Position numbers and translations under genes: made by a program. DNA of 64,000 nucleotides. Source: Lepturacanthus savala (taxonomy: Eukaryota; Chordata; Actinopteri; Scombriformes; Trichiuridae). The notes beneath the pieces are model-generated. The model was given only the letters and a program-made list of their open reading frames with translations, searched no databases and had not been told where the DNA came from. Of this stretch, positions 1 through 12,723 are shown piece after piece; positions within the stretch are counted from its first letter, which is position 1, and every line of letters begins with the position of its first letter. Location: assembly GCA_030544235.1 (NCBI GenBank), contig CM060477.1:5662934-5726933 (forward strand), in the 5' to 3' direction.

Positions 1-1233
1 CTGCATCGATTTCCAAATTAATATGATTGATTCGGGTTGTATTGTCCACAGCTGCTTTATACTGCATGAAAAACGTCTCCTTCAGGTCAGTAAATCCCCA
101 CAGCCATCTGGAGGCAACAGGGAACATACTGTATGTTAATTAATCTCCAGCCTATATAGCTACACGACTGATCTATTAGAACTCTGTTATGCGGGAGACA
201 TTGGATTACACCCCAGCTCTTAAATCATATGTGTCATGAAACTTCTTTCCAACTTTGTTTGCAGTTTAGATAGAGACAGAGTGGAACAAAAGACTGGAAA
301 AAGCAATAGATCGATCGGCTACGTGTCCCGCTGCCTTTGGATGGCTGCAGGGATTTAATGACCTGAAGGGGACATTTTTCACGCCGCGAGACAAACTCAG
401 GACGATGGCGGGTGCTGAAAGTGCTGAAGCTGAAACCTGTGACAGCGTTACAACTCGCAGAGAAGCTCAGCGGGAAAACAAAAGCGAACGAGTAAAAAAA
501 AAATAAAAAATGCCTCTACAACCACTTGTGGGATATATTTCAAGTGATGAAATCGCACAATCCATCCCAAGGCGGCAGAAGGACAGTTATGAGCAGAGTC
601 ACGGATAATCGCCCGTGCACATAGGCGTGCATGTGCCGCATTTTCCCTTCGCGCCGTTGTAAAACAGCTTGTAGCCTCCCCAAGCACGATGCCCTGGTGC
701 TGCCTATGCAAGGTGCCTTAAGCATACATTATGATGTGTTCAAGGTCTGCTCAGTAGAACGTGAATTAGGTGAATCACCATCATGATGTGTTCAAATGCA
801 ACATTAATCTTGGTAAATGTAGCTCTTGGTGAGAAACTTCAATAAAAACAGACACATATTTCAAGTATGTGTTTGTTTTACCACCATTATTAAAGAAACA
901 GTACAAAGTATTGATAGTGGTATAGATAAAGACTCCAATAATTAAGGATAATTAATATAATAAAAACATGAACACATTTTATCACAGTTTGCATGTGAAA
1001 CAAGGCTGAATGTTTGTCAGTCATGGTTAATGCCCATTATACTGACACACTACAACAATGAAAGTCCTCTGCTGGATGGTAAATTTCTGTTAAAAAAAAA
1101 CGACCCAATGGAATTTATGGCAATGGCGTTTATTGCAAACTGTGCAGAAAAGAGATTACATATCACAGAAGTACCATCCCTACAGTACCATTTAAATGCA
1201 AGACATGTCACAGCGAGCACAGAAAGTCTAGAG
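1..1233. other. Intron 1 sequence, nothing recognised
   Basis: This is AT-rich unique-looking DNA. Short open frames exist but have no recognisable protein character, and no repeat family, RNA gene or splice-flanked exon stands out. It is presumed to be intron 1 of the minus-strand mdga2 gene. Confidence 0.5.
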
Positions 1234-1395
1234 CAGGGGTCACCAATCTTGGTCCAGAAGGGCCGGAGTGGGTCCAGGTTTTGTTGCAACCAAGTGGTAA
1301 CACCTGATTCTACTAATCAACCACTAGAGCCATTTAGAATCAGGTGTGTTACTCCTGTTGGCGGTTCTGGGTTTGGTTGCAGTTCTGGTTCTAAT
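1234..1395. repeat. Fold-back MITE, decayed copy
   Basis: The left end reads CAGGGGTCACCAATCTTGG. The centre is an inverted repeat, with AACACCTGATTCTA at 1299-1312 facing TAGAATCAGGTGTGTT at 1335-1350. This is the layout of a common teleost palindromic element, probably hAT-derived, whose better copy in this window is at 55669-55872. The right end has diverged, so that boundary is approximate. The 162-codon open frame running through it from 1030 is not a gene. Confidence 0.7.
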
Positions 1396-3396
1396 CCGAG
1401 TACAAGCAGGCAGCCCAAACCTGAACAAATGACTGGCTTCATCAGGAAAATAATTATTAATTATGTTAACATTGGAAACACTGTGGAATTTCCCAGGACT
1501 GTAGATATGTGTGTGTAGATATACATTGGAACAAGACCAAAGGGCTGGGATTGCAGTGCTCACGTGTCATTCCTAGAACACCATAAGTGACTTTTCCACC
1601 CCTGGGAAGGAGGCAACCGCTGGTTCATTATCTGTCTCATCATGAAGCCGAGACACAGTCTCATCTATGTTGTCACTCGAGTGCTGACGGTGAAAGTCCA
1701 TTTCTGATTTGTGCTTTTCCACCGGACATTTTGTTCCTTGATATTTTCATCCGCCTGCCGGACAACTACATGAGACACCGGGCAAAAAAAAAAAAAAAAC
1801 CCTCATGGTCCTAATGCATCCAAAATAACTCATCTAATATGAACCCTAATGTGCCTAATTTATCCTGAGAGAAAATACAGATCGTACAAAAAAAGAAACA
1901 TCTTTTGCTTTCGCAGCACATCACATGTCAGCCCCGAGCAAATCGAAAACCCCTCCACCCACCACTGCAGGGGAGGAACATATGTCCATTTTGTTCATTT
2001 CACACACAGTAAACTGAATCTGACTGTGCCGCGTCACCCTGTTGCTCTGAATCTGTGGCTGCACCATGCAGCCTACCTGTGCAAGTGTGTGTGTATGTGT
2101 GTGTGCATTGACGTGAAGGCATGTGAGTCTGCCATACAGAATCACAGTTTTGGATACACTCCATTTCACAGTGCAAGTGAGATGAGTGCCTTTGCCCTGA
2201 TCATCCAACCAGAAAGCACAGAGGGAGTAAATCAATGTCCAGTCATGAAGCCTAAAGGGGCCAAAGGGGAAGAGCCTTATATAGTTTAGTCAACGTATAC
2301 TGCAGATAACTACCAGTCACTGCAGATGGCAAAACTGATACTGTACTTTTTTTGAACAGGTGGAATATAGAAGGAAGTCATAATGTATAATAATTACATA
2401 ATGGCTTTTTACTCAGCTAGATATGCATTGACTTAATTATCAGATAAACTTTCAACCATGTTTGATTCATCTGAATAAGGCGGCCGTATTATCTCCTACA
2501 CTTGGTCAAGGCTCCTTTTGAATTGGTCTACAGAGAGATGAGAAAATGCCAGAGACTGAACCAACTTATCAATAAATAAACACATTAATTCTTGATAAGC
2601 CACAACCATCTCTGCGTTAAATTGTCTCATTTGGGATTAGCACCCGGGGATCTCTGGGCATGCAGTTGGGAGACTGAGATAAAAAGCTGCCATGGAAATT
2701 TAAATAAAACTAGACCATCGCTCTTCGCAGATACTCTACCCGTCGCCCAGCTTCTCATGACAGAAAACAATCATTTTGCATTAGTGATGCTGGGATCAAT
2801 TACCCCAGAAGGCCTTTATGCCTTGCAGTGTGAGTGTGAGCCCCACAATGCCACAAGTATAGAACTTTTTTTTTTTTTTTTGGACTGAATGTTTAACTGA
2901 GAAGCCAAGAGAGTGACTGATAATGATATAGCTAAAATCATTGAGACTGGCAGTGAAGATGAGTTGAAGCTACACCTGATTGTCAAGACTTTCCAATGCA
3001 GTTGCAGGCCGTGCATTTCACACACTTACACATTACTGGGCATTGCATCACCCTAATTGTGTAAGAAATGGGCTATTTTCCGGCACATTTAAAAATCAAT
3101 AAACCCGCATCAGCAATTAAAACATATCGCTACATGGTATTGTCAAAAAATAAAAGAGTATTTAAAATGATCTGTCCAAAAAGTTTTAATAAGTCCACAA
3201 AGAATATGCAAGTTTTAACAAGATTGTACATTACATTGCAGTTTAATGTCACTGAAGTGGCTTCCTCGGCGGCAGTATCTTGGTGACAGCCAGCAACACA
3301 TTATTTAACAGAAATGTGAAATAACACATATGCTGTCTTTTTTTTTGTTTTTTGTGTGGTTAATTGGGTAAAAATTCCATTTGAATAAAATGTATT
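1396..3396. other. Intron 1 sequence with simple repeats
   Basis: There is an interrupted TG run around 2085-2107, an A run at about 1784-1799 and a run of 16 T at 2866-2881. Nothing else is recognised. Confidence 0.45.
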
Positions 3397-3595
3397 TTAA
3401 AGGTATATTATAAGATTTAGCAGCATTAATCAGAACAGTCTTGGCAGATATGGAATATAATATCCATAAGTATGATTTAACTAGTATAAAATTCAAGCAA
3501 AATAAGTAGTTTTTTCTACCCATTTGGTATTCATTAGGTTGCAATCTACAATCTTGCCAATAGATGTCGCCAAAAACGACACGCTGTACCTTTAA
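3397..3595. repeat. TTAA-ended MITE (copy 1)
   Basis: The element starts TTAAAGGTATATTATAAGATT and ends GCTGTACCTTTAA, so the termini are inverted and carry TTAA. The same termini and the AAGATTTAGC segment recur in direct orientation at 19275-19554. I recognise this as a widespread percomorph short element. It has no coding capacity. A piggyBac-type origin would fit the TTAA ends but is inference. Confidence 0.75.
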
Positions 3596-6446
3596 GAAAT
3601 AAGAACTTTGCTTCATCTATCTTCCTATTTATGGAAGCCAATTACACACTCATTTCCAAAGCTGAACTTCGGACTGCTCAGCAAGCCATAAAAGTGCAAC
3701 AAATGACGTCCAGAACCGAGCCCGCTGTGAACAAGTCAAAGGATTCATCTTAACTTGAACAGGAGACTTTTTTATAGTTTGCAGATCATAAAAAGCTTTT
3801 ATTGCATCATGCATCACAGTCCATCGCCATTGACAGTACTAAATACGTCCCCATCTGCATGCACGTCGCACGTAAAGCTTTATCGCGCCCGGGCCGGACC
3901 GCTCCCCGCGCTGAACTTAACGGCCCACTCCACGCCAAGAGGCATGACAGAGCTCCTCTAATAGTCAGTGCTTAGTCAAAGTAGGCATCCCTGAAATGTG
4001 AAAATCAATCATGGACGACAGCTCATTTGGGGCACCTACCGGGGTAAGGCGGAGTGAGGGAATAAAAGGGGGGAAGAAATTCCAATTACACAGTCGATGC
4101 CCATTTGTTCCGTGGATATGTGTAACCTCTGGCTGACGTTGTTGACGCCTCCATCCAGTTGTATAATGAGCATGCGGTGGGTGTACTTTATTCAATGGAG
4201 CTAGACAGCAGAAGAATAAAGTGAATACTGCATGGTAAGGGAGATGGAGGTGCTTCTATGGAGTAGTCAGGAGGCTGAGAGATGAGATTCTACCTCCAGG
4301 TGCCCACAGACAGATGTTGTCTCGCTGTCACACTGTGACAGGGACATTATCCCGTATAAGTGGTTGAACCCGGCTACCTCTAGCTGATTAGAATATCTAG
4401 AGAACAGCATGCTATACTGTCAAATAACAGTCTGAAGCGATGCACTGTATACGGTCCATTTTTTAGCGCGTGGGGCTTGAGACGAAAGTTCAACTTGAAA
4501 TGCCAGCAGCAAATCAAAAGATGAGATCACCGTGTTCCAGACTGACAGCAGCTTACATGACCCATTTAACCTTCTTGCAAGCCATGCAAACCCCACAATC
4601 TGTTCATTGGCCTTCCTTTCACCCATGGACGGAGCAGCCGCAGCAGCCCGCCGCCGAGTCAAACCGCTCAAAACTAATATAATTTTGTCTGGGCAATCTA
4701 ATAAAACACAAGAGCCATTTTCCCTCTTTTGTGTCTCCCCTGCCCTGCCGCCATATATCCTGGTGGAACCGCTATGATTCATAAGAGATGCGGCGGCGGC
4801 TCTCAGTATGCAATGAGCGAAAGGCACCTTGGGGAATTTTATGATCCATGACGAAGCGTCCGGGATCATTTTGGATGTATGCATGTGTCACTGCATATTA
4901 ATAATGGTCTCTGTCTCATGAAAAGCACCAGCGCACCTTCAAAAGGAGATAATTTAATCTTCTCCCTGCTGAGCCTCCTCTCCTCTTCAAGCTTTCAAAT
5001 ACCTTCTCTGAGAATCCCAGTCAAAGGAGCCGTCGCTTACATTGTGCACCTTGGCTTTGGGATAACAAAAAAAAAAGAAACAGGAAATGACGGAGGAAGT
5101 AAAGCCAACCAGGAGGAGAAAATACCTCAGCAGAGGAAGATGAACAGAGATCTTCCCTTCACGTATGGGAATTGAGCGTTCATATAGAGTTATCAGAGGA
5201 TAGTTGTCGAGGAAATCGACTTTGCACCTTTCTGGGATATCCACCGACAGCCGAGAATCATGTGCAGCCACTGAAAATTTCTCTTCATTAAAAATTACCA
5301 TCCTACAGTGCGATTTTTTTCTCCTCCTGGCCCCATTCTTGCAGAGTAAGGCTGCAAACAAGCAAAAAAAATAAGGCAGGGTGCTCTTAAGTGAGCTCCA
5401 CGGGCTCTTCATCTCTCTGAAAGATTTCATTCTCTTTATAGAGCGAGCACCCCCGCTGTGAAGCCAAGAAATGAGCTTGTTTGTTGGATCCTAGATTTGT
5501 TTATGGGACAAGCATCGGCAAAGTAAGAGCTTTTAGTGGCTGCAAAAGATACAAATTCGGGCAAACTCATCTAAAAAGGAGGAACTTTTAATCTGTAATC
5601 CAATGATTGCATGTAAAATGAACCGTCAAACATGCTGCAGCGGGGACAGACGACATGTTAACCTCATCCAAGGGGAGTTGCTTCCAATCAAACCTGCTGT
5701 AAAAACCCACCTTCCATTATGTAAATAGATTCAGTGACATCCTCCCTGATAGTATACTAATAAAACATTCACAGCAGACACGGCGCGCGTTAGCACGCAT
5801 GATGACATGCGGCTGCTAACGACGCGGTAATGTCAGCCGATGATGTAAGTCCATTAAAGGAGGACACAAACATATGAAAAGAACCATTAATAGTCCATCC
5901 GAAGAGTACTCATCCAGAAAAAAAAGAGCAAACTCAACGTCAAACACTAAATGCGATGTGGCACAGAATTGCAAATGAATGCAAATCGGAGCTCAACCCA
6001 TTCCGACGCTGCAGAGAACGCTTAGCGTATTAACACATGAGCGTGATCTCTCGATCTCGACGGCCTCTGGTTTGACTTAAATAACTTTAAAATACGCCGT
6101 GCAGTCCGGCCTGTGGAACCACGGTGTACTTTTGTGTACTTCAAGTTCAGGCTACGGCCCATTAATTTCCCTTCTTTCATCTTTTACAGCGTTTGAATTT
6201 GGATCGCATATAAAAAGACCCGTATTCTACACTTTTCCTTGGTTTTATTTGAAGTTGTGGTATCACTAACAAGATGTGGTTTTAAGAACCGATATTTAAC
6301 ATCAGTCATACATACAGTATTTATATAACACCTCCTTATAGTTAAAAAGCAATTAAAATCTCACTTTCCACCATATTCGTTTTCAGTTTTATGATAGTGG
6401 ATAAATGTTTTCTTGTTTGTTAGTCTTTAACCTAAGACAATATTTT
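3596..6446. other. Repeat-poor intron block
   Basis: Base composition is more balanced here than in neighbouring DNA, and I see no transposon hallmarks. Two consecutive long open frames of 154 and 147 codons lie on the minus strand (4420-4884 and 4987-5430). Neither resembles a known family, and parts are low-complexity (poly-Ala, poly-Phe). The block could hold intronic enhancers, but one sequence cannot show that. Confidence 0.4.
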
Positions 6447-6782
6447 ATCAGTAATGATCTATCTGTAATGTGGGTATCTGTAATGAGTTATGTATTACTT
6501 GTTACTGTCATTTCAAAGTAATTCATTACATTAGAATAGTACTGATTTTAAAAAGGTAATGCATTACACTATTATTGCATTACTTTTAAATTACTATCAC
6601 CAAAATAACTGGAAATATGGATTTGGCCACTTCAATCAAGGTTAAAAATGCATATTACTGATATTTGTACTGAGTAAAATATTACCATTTTTTCTGTAAT
6701 GCCTTACATTATTGTGTTACAGCAAAAAGCGATGCTTTATAGTAATTTATTACTTTTCTAACGCCTTACTCCCAACACTATC
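6447..6782. repeat. CAGTGTTGGG-type MITE, copy 1
   Basis: The block repeats TAATGCATTACA-like words, contains CACCAAAATAACTGGAAATA and ends TTACTCCCAACACTA. The same order of words occurs at 17425-17830, where both ends are clear. The left boundary here is eroded and approximate. It is a non-autonomous DNA element common in teleosts and has no coding capacity. Confidence 0.75.
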
Positions 6783-9116
6783 AGTATCTAATAGGCAATG
6801 ACATTGTTCTGAATATTAATATATTGAATCTTATTGGGGGGGGGGGATACTGCGTATCCAAGGAGAGCGGCACTTAAAAACAATTGTAGAGGAAACAAAC
6901 AGAGAGCATTATATGTTAAGGATTTCTGGCAAAGAGACCCACTTTGCATTGTGGTAGCCTGGATTACAAGGCCAAAAACAAGCTGGGGAAATATAAAGAC
7001 GGCTTTGCAAATATTAGACAAAGACTTACACAGAGCCTCCCACAAAACTGTGCTATTATTACGGAGAGGCGGTAATCCACATATATTCATTGATGCCTGA
7101 AAAAAAAGGAGTAAATCTGTAAATTTATCTTAACCCCGCGTGAGGGAGAACGGTCTAATGGAGTGTGCGGTGCAGCCGGCTTCCCGTGCCTTTCATCAGC
7201 CAGAGGTGTCAGTGCAGAGCAGCAAAGGATCAAGCAAAGCAGACTGTTACAGAAGTTCAGTGATTAATCTTTTTTGACGTTTTTTTTTTCCCCTCCTCGG
7301 CTACCGCGGAGGCTGCAGCTGTGAGTCGGTTCACAGCACAATCACAGATACAGTCAGTGGGTGCTGGCTGTATAAGAGATCTGCATTCACAACATGAGGG
7401 CCAGGCAAGGAGACAAACCTCTTTAGTTTCCAGCTATGTTCATGAGTGATTATGGAAATGATTTAAGTCAATATATATTCATCATATTGACTAATAACTA
7501 CTGTATGTTCAGCTGCTTCCTTATAAGATCTGAGTCAAGACTCCAAAAAAAAAAACAACACAATTTTATCATCTCTCCATCTCTTAAATGTTGATCCCTC
7601 GGCATGTCCTCACAATTACCGCCACCCCCTCTCAATGTGCTAAATTTATAGTATTGTTGATTTAGCTTGAGATTTAATTTTCATGTGTTAGTTTGTTATT
7701 AGTTCTCCCAGCAGGAACCCCACCGCTGCTCGGATTCTACAGAGCCTTTTTCTGCCAAATCTAACTGTCTACACATTTGCTATAAATGGTAAATTCCCTG
7801 CCATAAGTGGCTCTGAAGTGTTCCCATAAAAAAAAAAAAAAATACTGTGTGTTTTCCAAAAGACTTTCCTTCAAAGGCAGCAAATAAGATTAAAAGGTGT
7901 CCTGATTAGCCATGCAAGCATTTCCAAATGAGAATGCAGAAGTGTTTTCATATAATGAAGCACATCAGCATCTCATGTTAAGAGACAAGCACTCTAAAGC
8001 TCTTAAGACACACTGTACGGTATGGGGGAGCGGTGGAGGGTCATTTACAGCAATGCTACGCTTCAGTCCTTTGTTTCTATGCACAAGTAACACAATTATG
8101 GTCTTGAAGCTGTTTCGCATCAGTTGACACAATGCACAAGCCAATCGAAGCATGGGGTCAGCAGATAATCAGCATGAAAGCCAATGAGTGACTATTACGA
8201 AAGTCTGACCACCTGTGGTTTGATTGACAGCAGTGCGTCCCAATGGAAGTTTCCTATGACAAGACAATCAAAATCTGATAGCCAATAGCCAGGGCTTTAG
8301 GACGACATGTGACATGTGGGAACTGTGCTACTAACGAATAGGAGCATTATTGCATAAAAGACTGAAAAAGGGGGAGGTTAAAGATCAGCTCCAGTTAAGA
8401 CATGTAAACGGGACAATGTCCAAAATGTTATGTGGTGTAACCCTAAAAAACAGCCTCTTAAAAAGGTTTTTAAAAAATAAAAATTATCAACTAGTTTCAT
8501 TCAGAAGTATCACACATTCTGTGATTTTGATACAAAAAAATGGACTTTCAATTGACATGAAACACAAAATGTACCTTTTGTCAGACCCAGTTATTGACTT
8601 TCTCATATTACCAAACATTATTTTTTGGTGATATGTTTTGGATTACCCTTCTATTCTCAACATGACCTCCTTCTTCATCATGTTACACAATATTTTTTAG
8701 TTTTTGTATGATTGTTGATCCAGCATGTGATTGGTTAGGTATATATTTCACTAGTCTAGACAAAACATATATTATGCATATGCTGTATTTAAATGATAGA
8801 AGATTTTATCTGCAGTATATCACCCAAACAGAACTGCATTTTTTATTGCAGCTTACTGAAAAGGCTCTGTGACAATGCTCAGACTTGCAGCACATCTGTG
8901 TGACCATGCGATCGTACGCCATAAGTTAGTTTCAGCGCATTATGTCATCAGAGAGGGCAGTGAACAATTCCCACAGCTGTTCCCCTTTTGGCGTTTTTAA
9001 CCAAGTTATCATCATGGCCAACTCCCACTCGCAAATACCTTCATAACATGTACGACAAGCCACTTACTGGCTAAATGAGTCCGAGGCCGTCTCCTCCTCT
9101 CCTCCTTTGTTTTCCC
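6783..9116. other. Intron 1 sequence, nothing recognised
   Basis: There are G (6836-6846) and A (7830-7843) homopolymers and short AT-rich words. No coding, RNA or transposon signature was recognised. Confidence 0.45.
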
Positions 9117-9141
9117 TGTGTGTGTGTGTGTGTGTGTGTGT
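9117..9141. repeat. (TG)n microsatellite
   Basis: An uninterrupted TG dinucleotide run of about 12 units ends at TCTGAGGG. Confidence 0.95.
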
Positions 9142-10002
9142 CTGAGGGAGAGGGGTATCAGGGGAGTAAAACATACAGGAACAGTGAAGCAAACCCTTGT
9201 AAGTGTGATTTTCTTTTTCTTTTTTGATTCATGTGCGAATGAACTGCACAGTTCAGAGTGTGCTCTTTTATTCGCTCACATCCCTCTGTGCAAAGTGCGT
9301 GTTGTGGCAATGACCGAATCCCCCGCCGTCTTCTGAGGTTTGTTCCTGTCGCCGCGCTCTCACCTCTCTGCGAGTGTGCGGAGGAGGCGCGAGGGAGAAA
9401 GCCTCTGAGCTGTCATCACGGTTTAGATCAGTGTCCTGCCTCCCCCCTCTCCCCCCCTGCCCTCCACCCCGGACCTCCAGCAGCGGTATTATGCAACAAC
9501 AAGGTCGCGGAAATATCCAGAGAGGAATCAGAGAAGATAAACAGGAGGGACAGGAGAGGGAAGGAAGATCCTCTTCCTCCTCCTCCTCCTCCTCTCTCTC
9601 CCTCCCTCCCTCTCCCTGGCAGTGTGTGATTCAGCAGGAGGTCAGATCACTGGACTGAGAGAGGCTGCAATGCCCGGCGCATACAAATGCCTGCAGACAC
9701 ACATTTCACATGCACACAGATGCATGCCGAACTAGAGGTTTGCGAGGCCATCGGATGCTGGCAGGTCCTGACACGCCGAGTTGAATCGGCTGGGGTTGTT
9801 TTTTTTTCCATTTATGGATCGGGTTCAGGTCAGACTCTGGCTCATCTGACTTCTCTTCTTGTTAGGTTCTGTCCATGTCTTTTATTCTCCTGTGCTCCCT
9901 GCCCTCATGTCTGTTTTGTCCCCGGTTTATGCCAAGTATGTGGTGTGTTTCTGGAGCTGGGCGTGGCCACCTGCTGTCCTGCCATACTCTTCACTTACTC
10001 AG
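9142..10002. other. Intron 1 sequence with pyrimidine-rich tract
   Basis: Around 9568-9620 the plus strand is almost pure C and T, built of TCC and CTCC units. The surrounding 9330-9480 is CpG-containing and C-rich. The overlapping open frames here (123 and 94 codons) translate to Pro/Ser low-complexity sequence and are not taken as genes. Confidence 0.5.
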
Positions 10003-10348
10003 GGGCCGTCCACACCAAAAGTTGCCTTGCTGCCTTCTGCAGGACTAGTAATTTATTGCACTATATACTACTGTATGATCCAGAAGAAATATACTCTCCC
10101 CTCCCATTTGACCCTATTTCTAAAATGCTTTTCAAAGATTCCACTTTTCCAAGCCAAACTGTTGCAACTGTCTGATTAACTCTTGTCTTTGACAGACATA
10201 ATTTCCGCAAAAAAAGTAAAACATATATATACATACATATATATAAATATATTTCTCGTCATACTGTTGTATCCATGGAAGGAAGCTGTATCCGTAGAGA
10301 CGAGCGTAGTGCTCTAGTCTTGTGATTGGCTAAAATGTCCTTCCTGTT
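10003..10348 (+). repeat. GGCC-GTCCACAC element, partial copy
   Basis: The segment begins GGGCCGTCCACACCAAAAG and includes TTGCCTTGCTGCCTTCTGCAG and CTTGTGATTGGCTAAAA. The same ordered blocks occur reverse-complemented inside 57070-57640, so this is a dispersed repeat. The AGTCCACAC-type ends suggest a hAT-like non-autonomous DNA element. An AT-rich run (about 10226-10254) has expanded inside it. Open frames across it are repeat shadows. Confidence 0.75.
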
Positions 10349-12547
10349 AGGAGTGCTATTGCCACATACTGCTTTGGCATGCAATGACATTGTTTGAGGA
10401 GGATTTTGCGACTTCATGTGGTCGGAGATATTTTTTTTTTTTTAAATCACACCAGTGGTGATGGACAGGAATCATTTTTAATCAGGGCCATAAAAGTTTG
10501 ATTTCTAAAATAAATGGACTAGGCCAGAAACTTCTGCTAATCCAGCCATCAACTCTACCTGCCTTCTGCAGTACTTTCTTCAGTATTCCTGCACTCATCC
10601 TCAGATCATACAGTACTTCTACACTTCATACTATGCATGCTAATCTGTCACTGATGCCGCCTCCATGTTGTTCAGCTCCTGTCTCCATCCTGCACCCACC
10701 AGCTTCTTGTCCTCCCTCTTGTCTGTGAGCTTCTTCTACAGGATTCCCCTTCCTTTTATAAAGTCCCCTGAGTCATCATGTTCTGGAACTTTCCCGTGAT
10801 GCTCTCACTGCTTTTGGAACTCCCCACCCCCCCGGACACCTGCCACGCCATCCGGATTTTCCCTCCTGTCAGTCTCCACTACTCCCTTCACGCAGCTTTC
10901 TGCCTTTCAGTTCCCCAGTTCCACTTCCATGGAGAATTAAACGCCATTTATTCCCCTAACTCAGTCCCTGTCATCTGTGCACCGGTGTATTTTCTATTGA
11001 GTCCAAATGACTATCATAAACCTCAACACTCCCTCCAATATGCCCATATACATGCAGAGCATACACAGGCCACTGCTTGAATTAATGCTTTGTGAGGAAA
11101 TATGCAGGCGTATCGGAGAGCTTAAAGTGATATTGGTGTTGGTCTCAAATTGAAAAATTGCAAATATTGTCGGGCTGGGACTATGAGTTTTTGGCCGTTG
11201 TGGGACTGTAACACTAAGACAAAAGAGATAATGTTTTCAACAAGACATGGTCCTTAGTGTGTGTGAATTAAAATCTAATTGTGGAGGTTGGCAGTGGGGT
11301 CCGGGGGACCCTGCATTCCTGCATTTTCACTAGTTTCTGTTTGTATAATGCAATGCTCAATTCTCAATGCTACAGTAAAAGAACAGATTCATTAATGAGA
11401 TTCTGCACAGGAGAGGTGTTTGCAAAGGTTTCTGGGAGACATATTTCACAGGTTACTTCATGAGATGATACACAAACACACACTAGGTTGTTACTCGTAT
11501 TTGGTGCAATAGGCTTTTTTTTTTTTTTTTTTTTTTTAATGGAGCAACACGTCGAGTACACGATGGTTCATAAAAATCTCAATTATACTCAAGGCTGAAA
11601 ATACATATGCTGCTCCCTGCAGGTGGAACTATTACTGGAACTAACTGAAAATCATACGAGAAAGCCTGATAATGAAATATATCCCTCCATTAACTCTTGT
11701 ATTATTGGCCACTGTGTAGTTGGCTCTCTATAATATAACACTGATTCAGTGACCTCTCTGGGCCTCCAGAAGTCCTTGCACACTATAAAGGATATAGTGG
11801 AAAATCTGCATTGATTTTAAGAACCAGAAAATAATTCAGAATCTAGTACGAATCTAATAGATTCGAGTACATGAATTTAATAAAACGTGTTATTATTATA
11901 TTGCATTTATAATAAATACACAATTAACCTGGTCCTACCAGACACACGTACAACATTTGATTTGTACAGAGTCTGATCACTCTCCATTGACAGGTGTTAA
12001 CTTGTCAGCTTCTCTGTTGAAGTTTAACCCATTTAAGCCCAATTTTCATGCATATAATTATGTCAGTTGAGTCACTAACAATCATGTTATGCATCTATTT
12101 TTTCCTTTATTTTGTACCATGCTTTGCAGAAAATAGAATTGCACAAATATAAAAAAGGCATTTATCCCAAGTACAACATTCTTACTTCAATGATTAAATA
12201 GATATAGAGCTATCAGGGTTGAAGATCATAATAATTTAAATAAAACAACTTCTTTCTGGGAGGGTTTGTCTTCGCCATCTGAGGAGAAAGTGGCAGGAAG
12301 TAGATGACATGACAGGAAGAACTTGAAAACCTATGTATTTTTTATTTTTTTCAGCTTATAACCTTTGTCTGTCTACATGTCACGTCATGTCTACACAGCA
12401 TGTCTACACAGCATTTATACATCAATCAACTCTAACTTTAACCCTTAATGAAAAATATATGCAACAAGTCGATTATGACTAATTACAAAAACCGTTTCAA
12501 CTGTTGGTTGAATCAAACACGGTCTATTACTTTCTATGAACTAACAG
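10349..12547. other. Intron 1 sequence, nothing recognised
   Basis: This stretch includes a run of 23 T (11515-11537) and a C-rich block near 10550-10900. No repeat family or exon was recognised. Confidence 0.45.
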
Positions 12548-12617
12548 CACCAGTCAGAAGTTTGGGCACTTTCTCATTCAAGTGAATGGGAAGGCGTGTC
12601 CAAACTTTTGACTGGTG
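12548..12617. repeat. 70-bp Tc1-type mini fold-back
   Basis: The ends are near-perfect inverted repeats: CACCAGTCAGAAGTTTGGGC on the left faces CCAAACTTTTGACTGGTG on the right, around a short middle with CATTCAAGTGAATG. These are the tips of a familiar teleost Tc1-like family with the interior lost. A compound microsatellite starts 11 bases downstream. Confidence 0.8.
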
Positions 12618-12627
12618 TGCTGCCTGC

Positions 12628-12628
<1 letters not shown>

Positions 12629-12721
<93 letters not shown>
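12629..12721. repeat. Compound (TA)22-(GA)24 microsatellite
   Basis: A TA run (12629-12672) passes directly into a GA run ending at 12721, with no interruption. An open frame through it gives only Ile-Tyr and Ser-Leu repeats and is not coding. Confidence 0.97.

Positions 12722-12723
<2 letters not shown>

Noticed and set aside
1030..1518. 162-codon plus-strand frame
   Set aside because: It runs through the fold-back MITE and contains no recognisable protein sequence.
9687..10175. 162- and 106-codon overlapping frames
   Set aside because: They enter the 10003-10348 repeat, whose inverted copy at 57228-57646 gives similar translated words. This is a repeat shadow.
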